From the NCBI GenBank assembly GCA_019415925.1, contig DXYG01000022.1, forward strand, positions 1 to 33,735: a stretch of DNA of 33,735 nucleotides. Reading direction: 5' to 3'. Position numbers and translations under genes: made by a program. Shown here piece by piece: positions 17,201 through 24,035 of the stretch (positions are counted from its first letter, which is position 1; every line of letters begins with the position of its first letter). Origin of the DNA: Clostridiales bacterium (lineage in GTDB: Bacteria > Bacillota > Clostridia > Oscillospirales > Acutalibacteraceae). The notes beneath the pieces were generated by a model, which was not told the DNA's origin, did not search any database, and was given only the letters and a program-made list of their open reading frames with translations.

Positions 17201-17337
17201 AAAAGTATATTGCAGGACTTGTGACATTCAGCGATACACAAAAAGCTGCCGCCGATGTGAATAATGACGGAAGTGTGAGTATAGTTGATGCAACTCAGAT
17301 TCAGAAGTACATCGCAGGTCTGATTGATAAGTTTTGA
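14296..17337 (+). CDS. Secreted dockerin protein with beta-helix-like region
   Basis: A 1013-residue extracellular protein. A signal peptide is clear (KTKISKK, hydrophobic core, cleavage near SASAA-KY, residue 33). Then come a beta-rich N-terminal domain and a Cys/His segment with paired Cys (HWRECTVCGEKIF, QCSSCSYVM; residues about 190-265). A long run of INGGYF/INGGNF-type repeats (residues about 410-600) suggests a right-handed beta-helix of the pectate-lyase fold. Ig-like parts follow, and two dockerin type I repeats (GDVNGDGNISVLDATLIQKY and ADVNNDGSVSIVDATQIQKY) with full Ca-binding D-x-N-x-D-G loops close the protein. A cohesin-bearing scaffold is implied. No catalytic residues of a known hydrolase are visible. 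The lipoprotein gene starts 7 bases downstream. Confidence 0.9.
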   Translation: MKTKISKKVISICLTLLICISALPLSMLSASAAKYDITIRNVVYPRPGATPQADIKKESVSLYNLYGWAWMGSDDTVAMGPDEKFKDFFSLVLGSSGDFYYELDTFTDTVSYDLSLMFVLKDKIVISGVECDVVFYDENNTVRGVTQGMFLPVKYARTQAEAVGIALPEDLTDNDTIMVCSTSSMMCCPEDHIHIQGQYSYDDNGHWRECTVCGEKIFDSEGEHRKYCSKTESWNCINQATASKEGEYVKQCSSCSYVMERITVPKTGEQTVVTTYDELRNALAKGGKQWIKLDFPGKTFKQEDFKYDYTLCLDDPDADITIDLNNCILERKTLYDKRLFEIKQGKLRLWQKDGNGIDSTVNFKYNFSFDTGNGEAVFYVADSGSLILTNVHSLSPGSDDIGTFTYAFPIVKSSGNLRIDSGVYYSYNETSAVEIDGGTAVINGGYFKSTYYKSSAVKITAPDKEKTTVEINYGNFGALNTAVYMDRDTVVTINGGNFEYKDTDRNLYQQYALYAYDADLTINGGYFYGSLNALDARGLHSLNISNGYFKLYNQTEDGNLAAVYLGGDYSTNTIISGGRYYGNKGIEFSSKTDFSKIIPQGCYVTDNDTGLVIDHNITDYSLGGSIDIFAKRPRITTQPSGGHSLNMGDAIVLKIDADNANEYIWHIIDENGKELSWNYLSNNGYTTPNVYSGGKMLMLREVSDWMTGKRVYCEVKGYGGTVMSDIVTLSVDKVIKYCNDLYFEDLDQIWNHKTVGDFKNPKTGTDAPYTIGNVRWAMFRKILGDDYEFDSGDNVTVAIDVIPKEGYTFYSNVYGKLNGIDSYVTVKNEDGSRSIVFDMTITVPDEYKTQDIELSVTEPVAGVKTTTTAVCTSGYAIPGTPSWTPADTTFKSGTQYTVKIPVKAEYEWGDISTVTAKVNGKEAKFIAEYKGGKQYAYYVEYTFDATKDYLLGDVNGDGNISVLDATLIQKYIAGLVTFSDTQKAAADVNNDGSVSIVDATQIQKYIAGLIDKF

Positions 17338-17343
17338 TAACAA

Positions 17344-17832
17344 ATGAAGAATAAGTGGTGTTTAATTATGGGGATTGTTTCCTGTGTTCTTTCACTTTTC
17401 GGCTGTAATAGAAATCCGATAAAGCCCGAAGGAGAGCTGACTTCAATTTCAATTTCTCAGAGTCATATGGACAGCACATATTGCTATAGCTTTTGGGCAA
17501 GGGTTGAAAATAACTCTTACCTGCTTGACGCAGAATGTTTTATCGTTGATTACGATAACAACGATTTTGAAGAAATAAACCTCACCGACACACAAATAAC
17601 ACAAGAAGATTTCAGGCGTTTTTCTGAGCTTGACAAGGAATACGGCTTTTGCAGTAACATAAAAACAGAGAGGAAGAATAACAAGTTTTTCATCCTTGAC
17701 GAAACGGTAACAGGCTTTAGTGTTAAGTACGGTGAGGACAGCTTCAATATTGAAACAAACGGCGAGTGCTTTGAAGCAGTAAACGAGCTTTTCTTTCAGC
17801 TTGCAGAGAAATATGCCGATAATAACAAATAA
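17344..17832 (+). CDS. Small lipoprotein, function unknown
   Basis: A 162-residue protein with lipoprotein signal: KNKW, a hydrophobic stretch and lipobox SLFGC (Cys21), followed by NRNPIKPEGE. The mature part is acidic, with mixed beta/helix propensity (EECFIVDYDN-like acidic strands, FFQLAEKYAD at the end). No family is recognised. It begins six bases after the dockerin stop and has no clear ribosome site, so translation probably depends on the upstream gene. It likely sits on the outer face of the membrane. Confidence 0.75.
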   Translation: MKNKWCLIMGIVSCVLSLFGCNRNPIKPEGELTSISISQSHMDSTYCYSFWARVENNSYLLDAECFIVDYDNNDFEEINLTDTQITQEDFRRFSELDKEYGFCSNIKTERKNNKFFILDETVTGFSVKYGEDSFNIETNGECFEAVNELFFQLAEKYADNNK

Positions 17833-17922
17833 ACAACTTACGGAAACAGCAGAATTAATCAAAAATATTTTAACTTGCTAGAAAAGCAGAAATGCTTTCT
17901 AAATAAATAAGGAGGAAATGAT

Positions 17923-18315
17923 ATGGGTTCAAAATTTTTAAAGGTTACCGGTATTCTGATGATTATCTTCGGTGCAATTGCTTTAGTTACATCAATTATC
18001 GCAATGCTCGGCCTTGGTATGCTTGAAGCACTCGGTCTGCCAATGGGCTTGCTCTGGGCATCGGGAATAATTGCTCTTGTCGGCTCAGTTGCAGAGTTTG
18101 TTGCAGGAATCATCGGCGTTAAGAATTGGAACAAGCCTGAAAAAGCCAATACCTGTATTGGCTGGGGTATTGTCGTTGCGCTTATGTGCATTGTTTCGAA
18201 TGTACTTACGCTTATCGGCTATCCGGAGAGCTTCAGTGTAATTTCTGTTATCAGCGGTCTTGTAATTCCCGTTCTTTACCTTATCGGTGCTTTCCAGAAC
18301 AAAAAGCTTGGCTGA
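17923..18315 (+). CDS. Small membrane protein, four predicted helices
   Basis: A 130-residue protein made almost entirely of four hydrophobic segments: VTGILMIIFGAIALVTSIIA, WASGIIALVGSVAEFVAGII, the stretch around WGIVVALMCIVSNVLTLIG, and VISGLVIPVLYLIGAF. Charged residues are confined to the loops (NWNKPEKANT) and the NKKLG tail. Preceded by AAGGAGGAAATGAT. The family is common in gut Firmicutes but unassigned in function as far as I know. It appears to be transcribed alone. Confidence 0.8.
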   Translation: MGSKFLKVTGILMIIFGAIALVTSIIAMLGLGMLEALGLPMGLLWASGIIALVGSVAEFVAGIIGVKNWNKPEKANTCIGWGIVVALMCIVSNVLTLIGYPESFSVISVISGLVIPVLYLIGAFQNKKLG

Positions 18316-18346
18316 TTTTTGATTAGAATCAAATAATCAACAGTCA

Positions 18347-18383
18347 CGGTCGGGCGGAATAATACATATACTTCGCCCGACCG
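18347..18383. terminator. GC-rich hairpin after the membrane-protein gene
   Basis: CGGTCGGGCG (18347-18356) and CGCCCGACCG (18374-18383) form a perfect 10-bp stem around a 17-base AT-rich loop. No T run follows, so it may stabilise the 3' end or stop RNA polymerase only weakly. Confidence 0.6.
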
Positions 18384-18459
18384 CAAACCATTCCTCTTTT
18401 ACTAAACAAACAGAACTTATAGTATGTATGATAAATTAAAATAATAAGGAGAAATCATT

Positions 18460-19677
18460 ATGGGACTTTTTGAAAAGAAATACTGCGATATTTGCGGAGA
18501 TAAGGTTAATATGCTTACACAGCAAAAGCTGTCAGACGGCTATCTTTGCTCGGACTGTAAGCACAAATTAGGCTCGTTTACAAGCGGTTGGAAACAGAGA
18601 ACGGTTGATGATGTAAAAAGACATCTTGAATTAAGAGAGCAGAACAAGCAAAAATATCAACAGTTTAACTGCTCTGCAACGGCAGGCGGCAGTAACAGCT
18701 CAATTCAGGTTGACTTTAACAACCGTTGGTTTTTCTTTGCGATAAACAACAGAGATTACAAAGGTGGAAATCCGCAGATTTTTGATTTTTCACAGCTACA
18801 GGATTTCTGGCTTGAGCAGGAGTACAGAACGCTTTCCGATTCCGACCACGACGGTATTCCCGACAACAGGGATAATTTTGACAACAGACAGCTTAACAAT
18901 CAGAATAACGGCTTTAATAATTTTATGAACGGAATGAATCAGATGTTCGGCAATATGCAGACAGGTATGGTGAATGTTCCGCTCTCCGCACAGCCGTTTG
19001 TACGCAATGCCGACTCGGGTTATACAAGCTCGGGCAGTATTAAAGAGGTAAGCGGAATAAAGGCTTGCTTCAGAGTGACAGACCCGTATATAACTAATGA
19101 GATTTCATTTACCGTTGCATATGTAAGCTCAAATAATCAGATGGAGCTTATGCAGGCTTATGAAACAGGCGTTCAGATTATGCAGCTTTGTCAGCAAATC
19201 AAGCAGGGCGGAGCACAGAATATGAATCAGGGCTACGGACAGCCTATGAACAACGGCTTTAATCAGTCGCAACAGGGTTACGGAAGCCGGTACAATGCTT
19301 ACGGGCAAAATGGTTTTGCGGCTTCTGCCGCCACTGCTCCCAATCCCCGTGAACAGGAGATTATGGAGAGAGTCATCAAGGAAAACGATTGGTTATGCAC
19401 ATACTGCAAGTTCCCAAACAGAGGTACCCTCACCTGCAGCCATTGCGGAGAGCCGGTAGCGGATGAGAGTGTACTGAAACTCGCAAGAGATTTTGCTAAG
19501 GCAGAGCTGATGAAAGAAAACCTTGCCCTGCAGGGCAATTTCGCCCCGATGCAGCAGGGCTACGGTCAGCAACAGCCAATGCAACAGCCTGTTCAGAACG
19601 GTGCATGGTTCTGCCCAAATTGCGGAACACGGAACACATCAAAATTTTGCAGCGGCTGCGGTACACCAAAGCAGTAA
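18460..19677 (+). CDS. Zinc-ribbon protein with DUF4428-type N-terminus and Gln/Gly-rich linker
   Basis: A 405-residue protein. The N-terminal zinc ribbon has C9/C12 (YCDICGDK) and C29/C32 (YLCSDCKHK), as in DUF4428 proteins. A beta-rich middle domain contains DSDHDGIPDNRDN (residues about 127-139), which looks like a calcium-binding thrombospondin type 3 loop. A Gln/Asn/Gly-rich disordered linker follows, then two C-terminal zinc ribbons (WLCTYCKFPN...CSHCGEP and WFCPNCGTRN...CSGCGTPK). No signal peptide, so it is cytoplasmic. AAGGAG precedes the ATG. The downstream gene starts 12 bases after the stop, so the two probably work together. Role unknown. Confidence 0.8.
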   Translation: MGLFEKKYCDICGDKVNMLTQQKLSDGYLCSDCKHKLGSFTSGWKQRTVDDVKRHLELREQNKQKYQQFNCSATAGGSNSSIQVDFNNRWFFFAINNRDYKGGNPQIFDFSQLQDFWLEQEYRTLSDSDHDGIPDNRDNFDNRQLNNQNNGFNNFMNGMNQMFGNMQTGMVNVPLSAQPFVRNADSGYTSSGSIKEVSGIKACFRVTDPYITNEISFTVAYVSSNNQMELMQAYETGVQIMQLCQQIKQGGAQNMNQGYGQPMNNGFNQSQQGYGSRYNAYGQNGFAASAATAPNPREQEIMERVIKENDWLCTYCKFPNRGTLTCSHCGEPVADESVLKLARDFAKAELMKENLALQGNFAPMQQGYGQQQPMQQPVQNGAWFCPNCGTRNTSKFCSGCGTPKQ

Positions 19678-19689
19678 GGATGGATTACT

Positions 19690-20271
19690 ATGGGATTATT
19701 TGATAGTTTTGTAAACAAGGCGGCAAATCAGCTCGGAAACGCAGTAAAACAGGGCGTGAGCAATGCCGTAAATAATAAGAAAGAAAAGATTGTTTTTGAC
19801 ATTTTGCCCGAAACCTACGAGCAGTTTATAAGTCTGCCGCAGGCTTCCTTGTCAACTCCGTTTCAGACAGCGGCTATGACGGTGCTTGCATTCTGTTATT
19901 ATCCGAAAGACAGTGAGTTGTGCTACAGAATGATTGATTTTCTTTGTGGGCCAAGACCGATGAACGGCTCTGACAAATCGTTTATCCGTGACAGATTCAG
20001 TGATAAGGACTATGTTCCACGCTCATATTTTGCAGGAGCAACTCCGGGCAACGATTATCAGCCGCAGTCACCTTATACCATAGAAGTCAGAGAAAATCAG
20101 TACACCTATGAAACAGACGGAATTGCAAAGCTGTTCATTCCCTCGGGCGGAGCAGATGAACCACGACCGATACAACTTCGTAAGGCAAAGGACGGCAAGT
20201 GGTATCTGTGGGAATATTCAAGTATACTGTCAGGTATCCGTCAGCCCGAAAGCAGTAACCCTTGGGCATAA
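19690..20271 (+). CDS. Uncharacterised protein with amphipathic N-terminus (possibly DUF6935)
   Basis: A 193-residue cytoplasmic protein. It begins GLFDSFVNKAANQLGNAVKQ, an amphipathic helix of the kind that touches membranes, then has a globular part with LPETYEQFISLPQASLSTPF and FCYYPKDSELCYRMIDFLCG. The ending AKDGKWYLWEYSSILSGIR resembles ligand-binding or SH3-like C-termini of Firmicute hypothetical proteins. I believe this matches DUF6935 but cannot check. AAGGATGG before the ATG; co-transcribed with the zinc-ribbon gene. Confidence 0.75.
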   Translation: MGLFDSFVNKAANQLGNAVKQGVSNAVNNKKEKIVFDILPETYEQFISLPQASLSTPFQTAAMTVLAFCYYPKDSELCYRMIDFLCGPRPMNGSDKSFIRDRFSDKDYVPRSYFAGATPGNDYQPQSPYTIEVRENQYTYETDGIAKLFIPSGGADEPRPIQLRKAKDGKWYLWEYSSILSGIRQPESSNPWA

Positions 20272-20322
20272 ATCAGTTCATAATCACAAATCAAAACATC
20301 ATTATTCTATGAAGGAATTATT

Positions 20323-20973
20323 ATGAAAAAATTAGCAGCAATTTTATTAGCACTCGTTATGACAGCATCGCTTGCAGCCTGCGACGGCTCAAGCGAAAGC
20401 TCCGGTACAAAGGAAACTTCTGCTCAAAGCTCTGCTTCGGAAACAAAGGCTGAGGAAACAACCGTTGAAGAAACAACAGCTTCGGCAGAGTTGAAGGAGG
20501 GCGACAGCGGCGAGGGTGAGAAAACTCTCGACAGCGCTTTCTGCACAGTAACAATCCCCGAGGGATTGCAGTACAAAATTAACTTCTATAACCACGATGA
20601 AGATGCTCTCGGAACAATTGAGATTGATTTCGGCAAAAAATACACAATCGAGGGCAGGCTTGAAGTCAGCACTACAAGAATGATAAGCTCCCTTGACGAC
20701 GCTGTAGAAGAGTGTATAAGAGTAAGGAACCTCGATACCTACAAAGAGGGCAAGTCTGAAATCGGCGAAGAAGTAACCTACGGTGATACTACATACAAAG
20801 TGGTTAATATGTCACACGAAAACGGCGCAGAAACCTGCCTTGTATCCTACTACAAGAGAGCAGACGGCAAGGATATTTATGTTGAAATCAAAACAAATCA
20901 GGCCGACCCTTTTAAGTTGCCGGTTGACGATCCCCTTGTTCAGGAGCTTGCAAAGTCTGCTGTTTACAAGTAA
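20323..20973 (+). CDS. Putative lipoprotein with Ser/Thr/Glu-rich linker
   Basis: A 216-residue protein with a lipoprotein signal peptide (KKLAAILLALVMTAS, lipobox LAAC, Cys20). A low-complexity Ser/Thr/Glu linker (residues about 22-65) follows, then a compact beta-rich domain (CTVTIPEGLQYKINFYNHDE, ending DPLVQELAKSAVYK). The layout is that of solute-binding or surface-stress lipoproteins, with no recognised catalytic motif. GAAGGAATT upstream. The cluster 17.9-21 kb (membrane protein, zinc ribbons, DUF protein, lipoprotein) may form a membrane-associated set. Confidence 0.8.
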   Translation: MKKLAAILLALVMTASLAACDGSSESSGTKETSAQSSASETKAEETTVEETTASAELKEGDSGEGEKTLDSAFCTVTIPEGLQYKINFYNHDEDALGTIEIDFGKKYTIEGRLEVSTTRMISSLDDAVEECIRVRNLDTYKEGKSEIGEEVTYGDTTYKVVNMSHENGAETCLVSYYKRADGKDIYVEIKTNQADPFKLPVDDPLVQELAKSAVYK

Positions 20974-20990
20974 TTCTATCAGCTATTGCA

Positions 20991-21023
20991 CATCGCAGGC
21001 AGAAAAGCATTCCGCCTGCGATG
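20991..21023 (+). terminator. Perfect hairpin after the lipoprotein gene
   Basis: CATCGCAGGC (20991-21000) and GCCTGCGATG (21014-21023), loop of 13 bases, 18 bases after the stop codon. No T run follows, so termination would be inefficient. Confidence 0.6.
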
Positions 21024-21050
21024 ATGTCAAAATGAACAGTTAAGGTTAAA

Positions 21051-21161
21051 ATGACATACAAGCTCAATGATTTAACAACGCCTGTTGAAATCAAGTTCTC
21101 AGATCTTCTTGAAAGTGAAACGGACATTTTGACAATAGATTTGACATCACTGAAGTAATAA
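21051..21161 (+). CDS. 36-residue ORF, possible gene fragment
   Basis: ATG 21051 reads MTYKLNDLTTPVEIKFSDLL and ends TDILTIDLTSLK before TAA. AAGG lies about 7 bases upstream. The peptide is well balanced and looks like an excised piece of a larger beta-strand protein. Too short to assign; coding is uncertain. Confidence 0.3.
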
Positions 21162-21217
21162 CTTTTATGAATCATTGACGCTCATATTGACACTTGAATT
21201 AAATAAGTAAAATAAAA

Positions 21218-21251
21218 ATATGCTGCTGTTAAATTTTTGACAGCAGCATAT
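21218..21251. terminator. 12-bp perfect hairpin
   Basis: ATATGCTGCTGT (21218-21229) and ACAGCAGCATAT (21240-21251) around a 10-base T-rich loop. Followed by AGTTTTG, so a moderate terminator. It could serve either strand. Confidence 0.65.
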
Positions 21252-21339
21252 AGTTTTGAAGAAGAATAAAGGTTATAGAAAATTATTGGGGTAAACAAAA
21301 GGAAAATTAGGATTCTGAAAAGTAAATACTGTTTATGTT

Positions 21340-21371
21340 ACCGCAGTGCAAAACGCATTGCGGTATTTTTT
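21340..21371 (+). terminator. Rho-independent terminator
   Basis: ACCGCAGTGC (21340-21349), loop AAAAC, GCATTGCGGT (21355-21364) with one G-U pair, then A and six T. What it terminates is unclear; it may be an attenuator for the transcript entering 21507-21710. Confidence 0.85.
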
Positions 21372-21506
21372 CGACTTTTTTCTATCTCTTTCAACACCTT
21401 ACTTCGTTTTCGGTAATCAAGTGTATTCTGCAAAAAATTGTCACAATTCAATTTTTATAGCTTTTATTTTTTTGCTCAAAATTGCGAAATATGTTTTATA
21501 CGAGGA

Positions 21507-21549
21507 CCTCCTGTCCTGTTTGAATGCAAAAAGTCAAACAGAACGGAGG
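21507..21549 (+). promoter_or_regulatory. Leader hairpin that covers the ribosome site
   Basis: CCTCC (21507-21511) and CTGTTTGA (21516-21523) pair with TCAAACAG (21534-21541) and GGAGG (21545-21549). GGAGG is the Shine-Dalgarno sequence of the TTG start at 21558, so the fold would block translation unless opened. Confidence 0.65.
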
Positions 21550-21557
21550 AAAATACC

Positions 21558-21710
21558 TTGGACAACAACGATGACTATTCATATAGAATTGAAAGTAAAA
21601 ATGGAACAGAAAGATATTATGTGTCGTTTGTAAATACTAACAAGGAACTTACAGAAACAGAGGTGCCACAAGATACATTTTTAGCATTTATACCAAATTA
21701 CATGCTTTAA
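21558..21710 (+). pseudogene. Truncated sigma-70-like element protein (N-terminus only)
   Basis: From TTG 21558 (GGAGG 8 bases upstream) the frame reads DNNDDYSYRIESKNGTERYY, then VSFVNTNKELTETEVPQDTF and stops after LAFIPNYML. This matches the N-terminal part of small sigma-70-like regulators in Firmicute conjugative elements (YSYRIE-x-K-x-G-x-x-R-Y-x-V-S-F...ETEV), whose proteins normally run on with helical sigma regions. Here the C-terminal two thirds are absent, so it is a broken remnant of 50 residues. It recalls the debris at 8.4-9.7 kb and may stem from the same element. Confidence 0.6.
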
Positions 21711-21852
21711 CATATTTACTCAATATAAAAGAACATATCAATAAATTCTCCCAATTTTTATCATTAACAAAAAATTAAGACATGCCGTAAACTTTTTTTC
21801 AAAAGGATTATACTTCAAATCTGTAATAGTTTTGTGTTTTCGACAGTCTGAA

Positions 21853-21880
21853 ATACGGTCAGGCAGAAGTCTGACCGTAT
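21853..21880 (-). terminator. Hairpin at the end of the thiol-ligase operon
   Basis: ATACGGTCAG (21853-21862) and CTGACCGTAT (21871-21880) form a perfect 10-bp stem overlapping the last codons and stop of the GCS2-type gene (stop at 21859-21861). No strong T run on the reverse strand; probably a 3'-end stabiliser or weak terminator. Confidence 0.65.
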
Positions 21881-23250
21881 TCTTTTATAATTTCTTCAAG
21901 CTTTACTCCGCTGTTTTTTAAATCAATCATATTCTTTGCGGGATTTGTCTGTAAATTTATCCTCTGATAAATCGGCTCTAACAGATTTTCCTCTCCCTGA
22001 TTACGATTAATAAGTCCGTCATACGCAAGGTCAACAACCTGCTTTGCAAGGGTGTACAGCTTGTCTTTATCAATAAATTCAGGCAAATCCCGTTTTATCA
22101 ATATTTTTCTTAATTCGCCTGAGTTATAGCCGTGATGATAAATTACCCGGTCGCTTTTAAGCAACGCTGAAAGCTCCTCAAGCCTGTCCATCAGTCCGAT
22201 GTGAAAAGCCGCCACGCAAAGGCTGTCACGAATAGGCTGACAGCACACACTGCGAAATTCAACCGTTCCTCTGAATGTCAGGTCAATAAACTTGAATGTA
22301 CGCAGATATTCCAAATCTTCAAAACGAGGTTCAATCTCAATTTTTCTGTAAATTCCGTTGTCAAAATACTCGCCTGTTACCGATTTTCTGTTAAAATACT
22401 CATCAAGCCTTATCGGAGTAAAATTAATGTATTTGCCGTCCCTCTCAACGCAATAAATGCTTGTGGTTTCAATGTAGGAAAGAATGTCATCAACGCTTTC
22501 AAATTCGCAGTCATACATTCCAACATTATGCGGATTGATTCCGTGTGTGCTGTTCTCCCAGAACATATCACGACAGCAGAGAGTGTTTTCATCTTCACCG
22601 AGCAGGACGGAGTTTGAAAACAAAAGTGCTTTAATCGGTTCAAGCCTTGAAAACGTGTTCAGCGTAAGCGCAAGCTTGTCGTATTCAACGTCAAGCTGTA
22701 CCTGTGACGCACTTGAAAATGTGCCGTATTCGGCGTAGCGGTGAAAATGCATCGGCAAATCAATATATTTCTTATACGAGTTCAGGTGATGAAACAGCAT
22801 ACGGTAGCGTCCGTTCGGTATAGGCACGTTGTGATTATAGTTGCGGTAGGGATTTACGCCCATTCCCGTAAGAGTGTAATTGTATTCCTCAAACTCATTT
22901 TGCAGAAAATCGTAATATTCGGAAAATCGCTTTTGAATTAAATACAAATTCTGCTCTCTGCCAAACGAAAGCTCAAGGTTGTTGTAGGAACAGTCGTAGG
23001 ACAGAATATCTCCGTTAACAGTGTTTTGTGCCGAGAAAATGTTTCCTTCGTCATCTGTGCCGACAACAGAAAATTTGAAATGAGATATAAATCGTTTTGT
23101 AATTTCGTGAACTACCTCAAAATCAACGGCTTTTTTTGATAAATTCACAATCGGCATTTCAATCTCAACGCCGATATATTTTTCACGTTTCTTCTTTGTC
23201 GGCTCTATGTAGCGCTTGTGTAATTGTTGTCTGATAAGCTCAAGTTCCAT
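21859..23250 (-). CDS. Glutamate-cysteine ligase family 2 (GCS2) protein
   Basis: A 463-residue member of the GCS2 carboxylate-amine ligase family, the family of plant-type GCL and actinobacterial EgtA. Visible features are YIGVEIEMPIVNLS near the start (E-x-E metal-binding strand), YDCSYNNLELSFGREQN, MHFHRYAEYGTFSSASQVQL and TFRGTVEFRSVCCQPIRDS (E-x-R strand), spread as in that family. It would join the gamma-carboxyl of Glu to an amine, classically cysteine. ATG 23250 has AAGGAGAA upstream; the longer frame from 23370 overlaps the amidotransferase gene and is rejected. It is the last gene of a tight operon, 10 bases after the amidotransferase, and the second ligase in it. The true acceptor is unknown. 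Confidence 0.85.
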   Translation of the reverse strand: MELELIRQQLHKRYIEPTKKKREKYIGVEIEMPIVNLSKKAVDFEVVHEITKRFISHFKFSVVGTDDEGNIFSAQNTVNGDILSYDCSYNNLELSFGREQNLYLIQKRFSEYYDFLQNEFEEYNYTLTGMGVNPYRNYNHNVPIPNGRYRMLFHHLNSYKKYIDLPMHFHRYAEYGTFSSASQVQLDVEYDKLALTLNTFSRLEPIKALLFSNSVLLGEDENTLCCRDMFWENSTHGINPHNVGMYDCEFESVDDILSYIETTSIYCVERDGKYINFTPIRLDEYFNRKSVTGEYFDNGIYRKIEIEPRFEDLEYLRTFKFIDLTFRGTVEFRSVCCQPIRDSLCVAAFHIGLMDRLEELSALLKSDRVIYHHGYNSGELRKILIKRDLPEFIDKDKLYTLAKQVVDLAYDGLINRNQGEENLLEPIYQRINLQTNPAKNMIDLKNSGVKLEEIIKEYGQTSA

Positions 23251-23260
23251 AGCCTTCTCC

Positions 23261-24034
23261 TTACAAATCCGAGAAAATCTGATACAGATATTTAAGTGTT
23301 TCTTCGTTGTCGAAAAATTCATTTTTGTGGTTTGTGCCGCTGAAAGTAAGCTTGCCGTTTCTGAAAGCAAAAAGCGTATTCAGCGGAAGATTTTTCCAGT
23401 CCTCGTCTGAAAGCGGCAGTGTTGAAAAAATAACTCCGTTGTCGCTTTCCAGGTAATGCAGAGAGTCGGCATAATTTGTGTGAGCGTACATATATTCACC
23501 GTCAAAAATCAGCAGATTAAGCTTGTTTTCTCTTGACATATCGCTTACAATGCTGTCAAGCAGAGAAAACCTTTCACTTGCGTTAAGAGGGTTTTTTGTT
23601 GCTTTCTGCGCATTATTAATCTGCCCAATAATATATAATAGTATCCGTTCACTATCGGTATCGCCTGTTTGTTTTTTAAGAAATTTGCAAAGCGGCGGAT
23701 AGTCAAAAATCGTGCCGTTGTGAATAAGCGTCCAGCGCCTTGAAGAATTATCAGCCTTTGAATACGGGTGGCAGTTTTTGTATTCAATGTTACCGATTGT
23801 TGCGTAGCGGATATGCGCAAGCGCAGTTTTTGCGACAATCGGCTGAGATAGGCGCTCCCTGAGATAGCGGCTTTTTGTTGCCTGAACAGGCTCTTTTTCA
23901 ATGTTTATGTTGTTTCCGTCAGCCAAAGCAAGTCCCCAGCCGTGAGGGTGGTTATTGCTGTGACTGAAAAAGGTTTTCAGATAATCGTTTATGCAGGCTT
24001 CGTTTTCAAAGCTTACTCCTAAAATTTCGCACAT
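23261..24034 (-). CDS. Class II glutamine amidotransferase, EgtC/YafJ-like
   Basis: A 257-residue Ntn-hydrolase. ATG is followed at once by Cys (MCEILGVSF), which becomes the N-terminal nucleophile. Other family landmarks are HGWGLALADG (residues 31-40), LAHIRYATIGN with R76, LIHNGTIFDY with N106-G107, and GDTDSERILLYI with D126. Relatives such as EgtC remove the gamma-glutamyl group from a thiol intermediate. ATG 24034 lies one base after the gshA stop; its SD (AGGAG) is inside the gshA end. The 18-residue longer frame is rejected because it would bury the nucleophile. Sitting between two Glu-Cys ligases, it probably trims a gamma-glutamyl product; that is inference. Confidence 0.88.
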   Translation of the reverse strand: MCEILGVSFENEACINDYLKTFFSHSNNHPHGWGLALADGNNINIEKEPVQATKSRYLRERLSQPIVAKTALAHIRYATIGNIEYKNCHPYSKADNSSRRWTLIHNGTIFDYPPLCKFLKKQTGDTDSERILLYIIGQINNAQKATKNPLNASERFSLLDSIVSDMSRENKLNLLIFDGEYMYAHTNYADSLHYLESDNGVIFSTLPLSDEDWKNLPLNTLFAFRNGKLTFSGTNHKNEFFDNEETLKYLYQIFSDL

Positions 24035-24035
24035 T

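Larger units (their letters stand above)
20974..21557. other. Intergenic region with three hairpins and a 36-codon ORF
   Basis: This 584-base stretch contains hairpins at 20991, 21218 and 21340, a short ORF at 21051 and a leader hairpin at 21507, all listed separately. Longer readings at 20783-21043 and 21346-21633 have no sign of being real. It looks like scar tissue at the edge of an element. Confidence 0.5.

Noticed and set aside
22201..22617. 138-codon forward ORF
   Set aside because: Antisense shadow of the GCS2-type ligase gene.
23371..24034. Glutathione synthase or ergothioneine EgtB expected next to the ligases
   Set aside because: Neither family is found within the window; the gene between the ligases is a class II amidotransferase.
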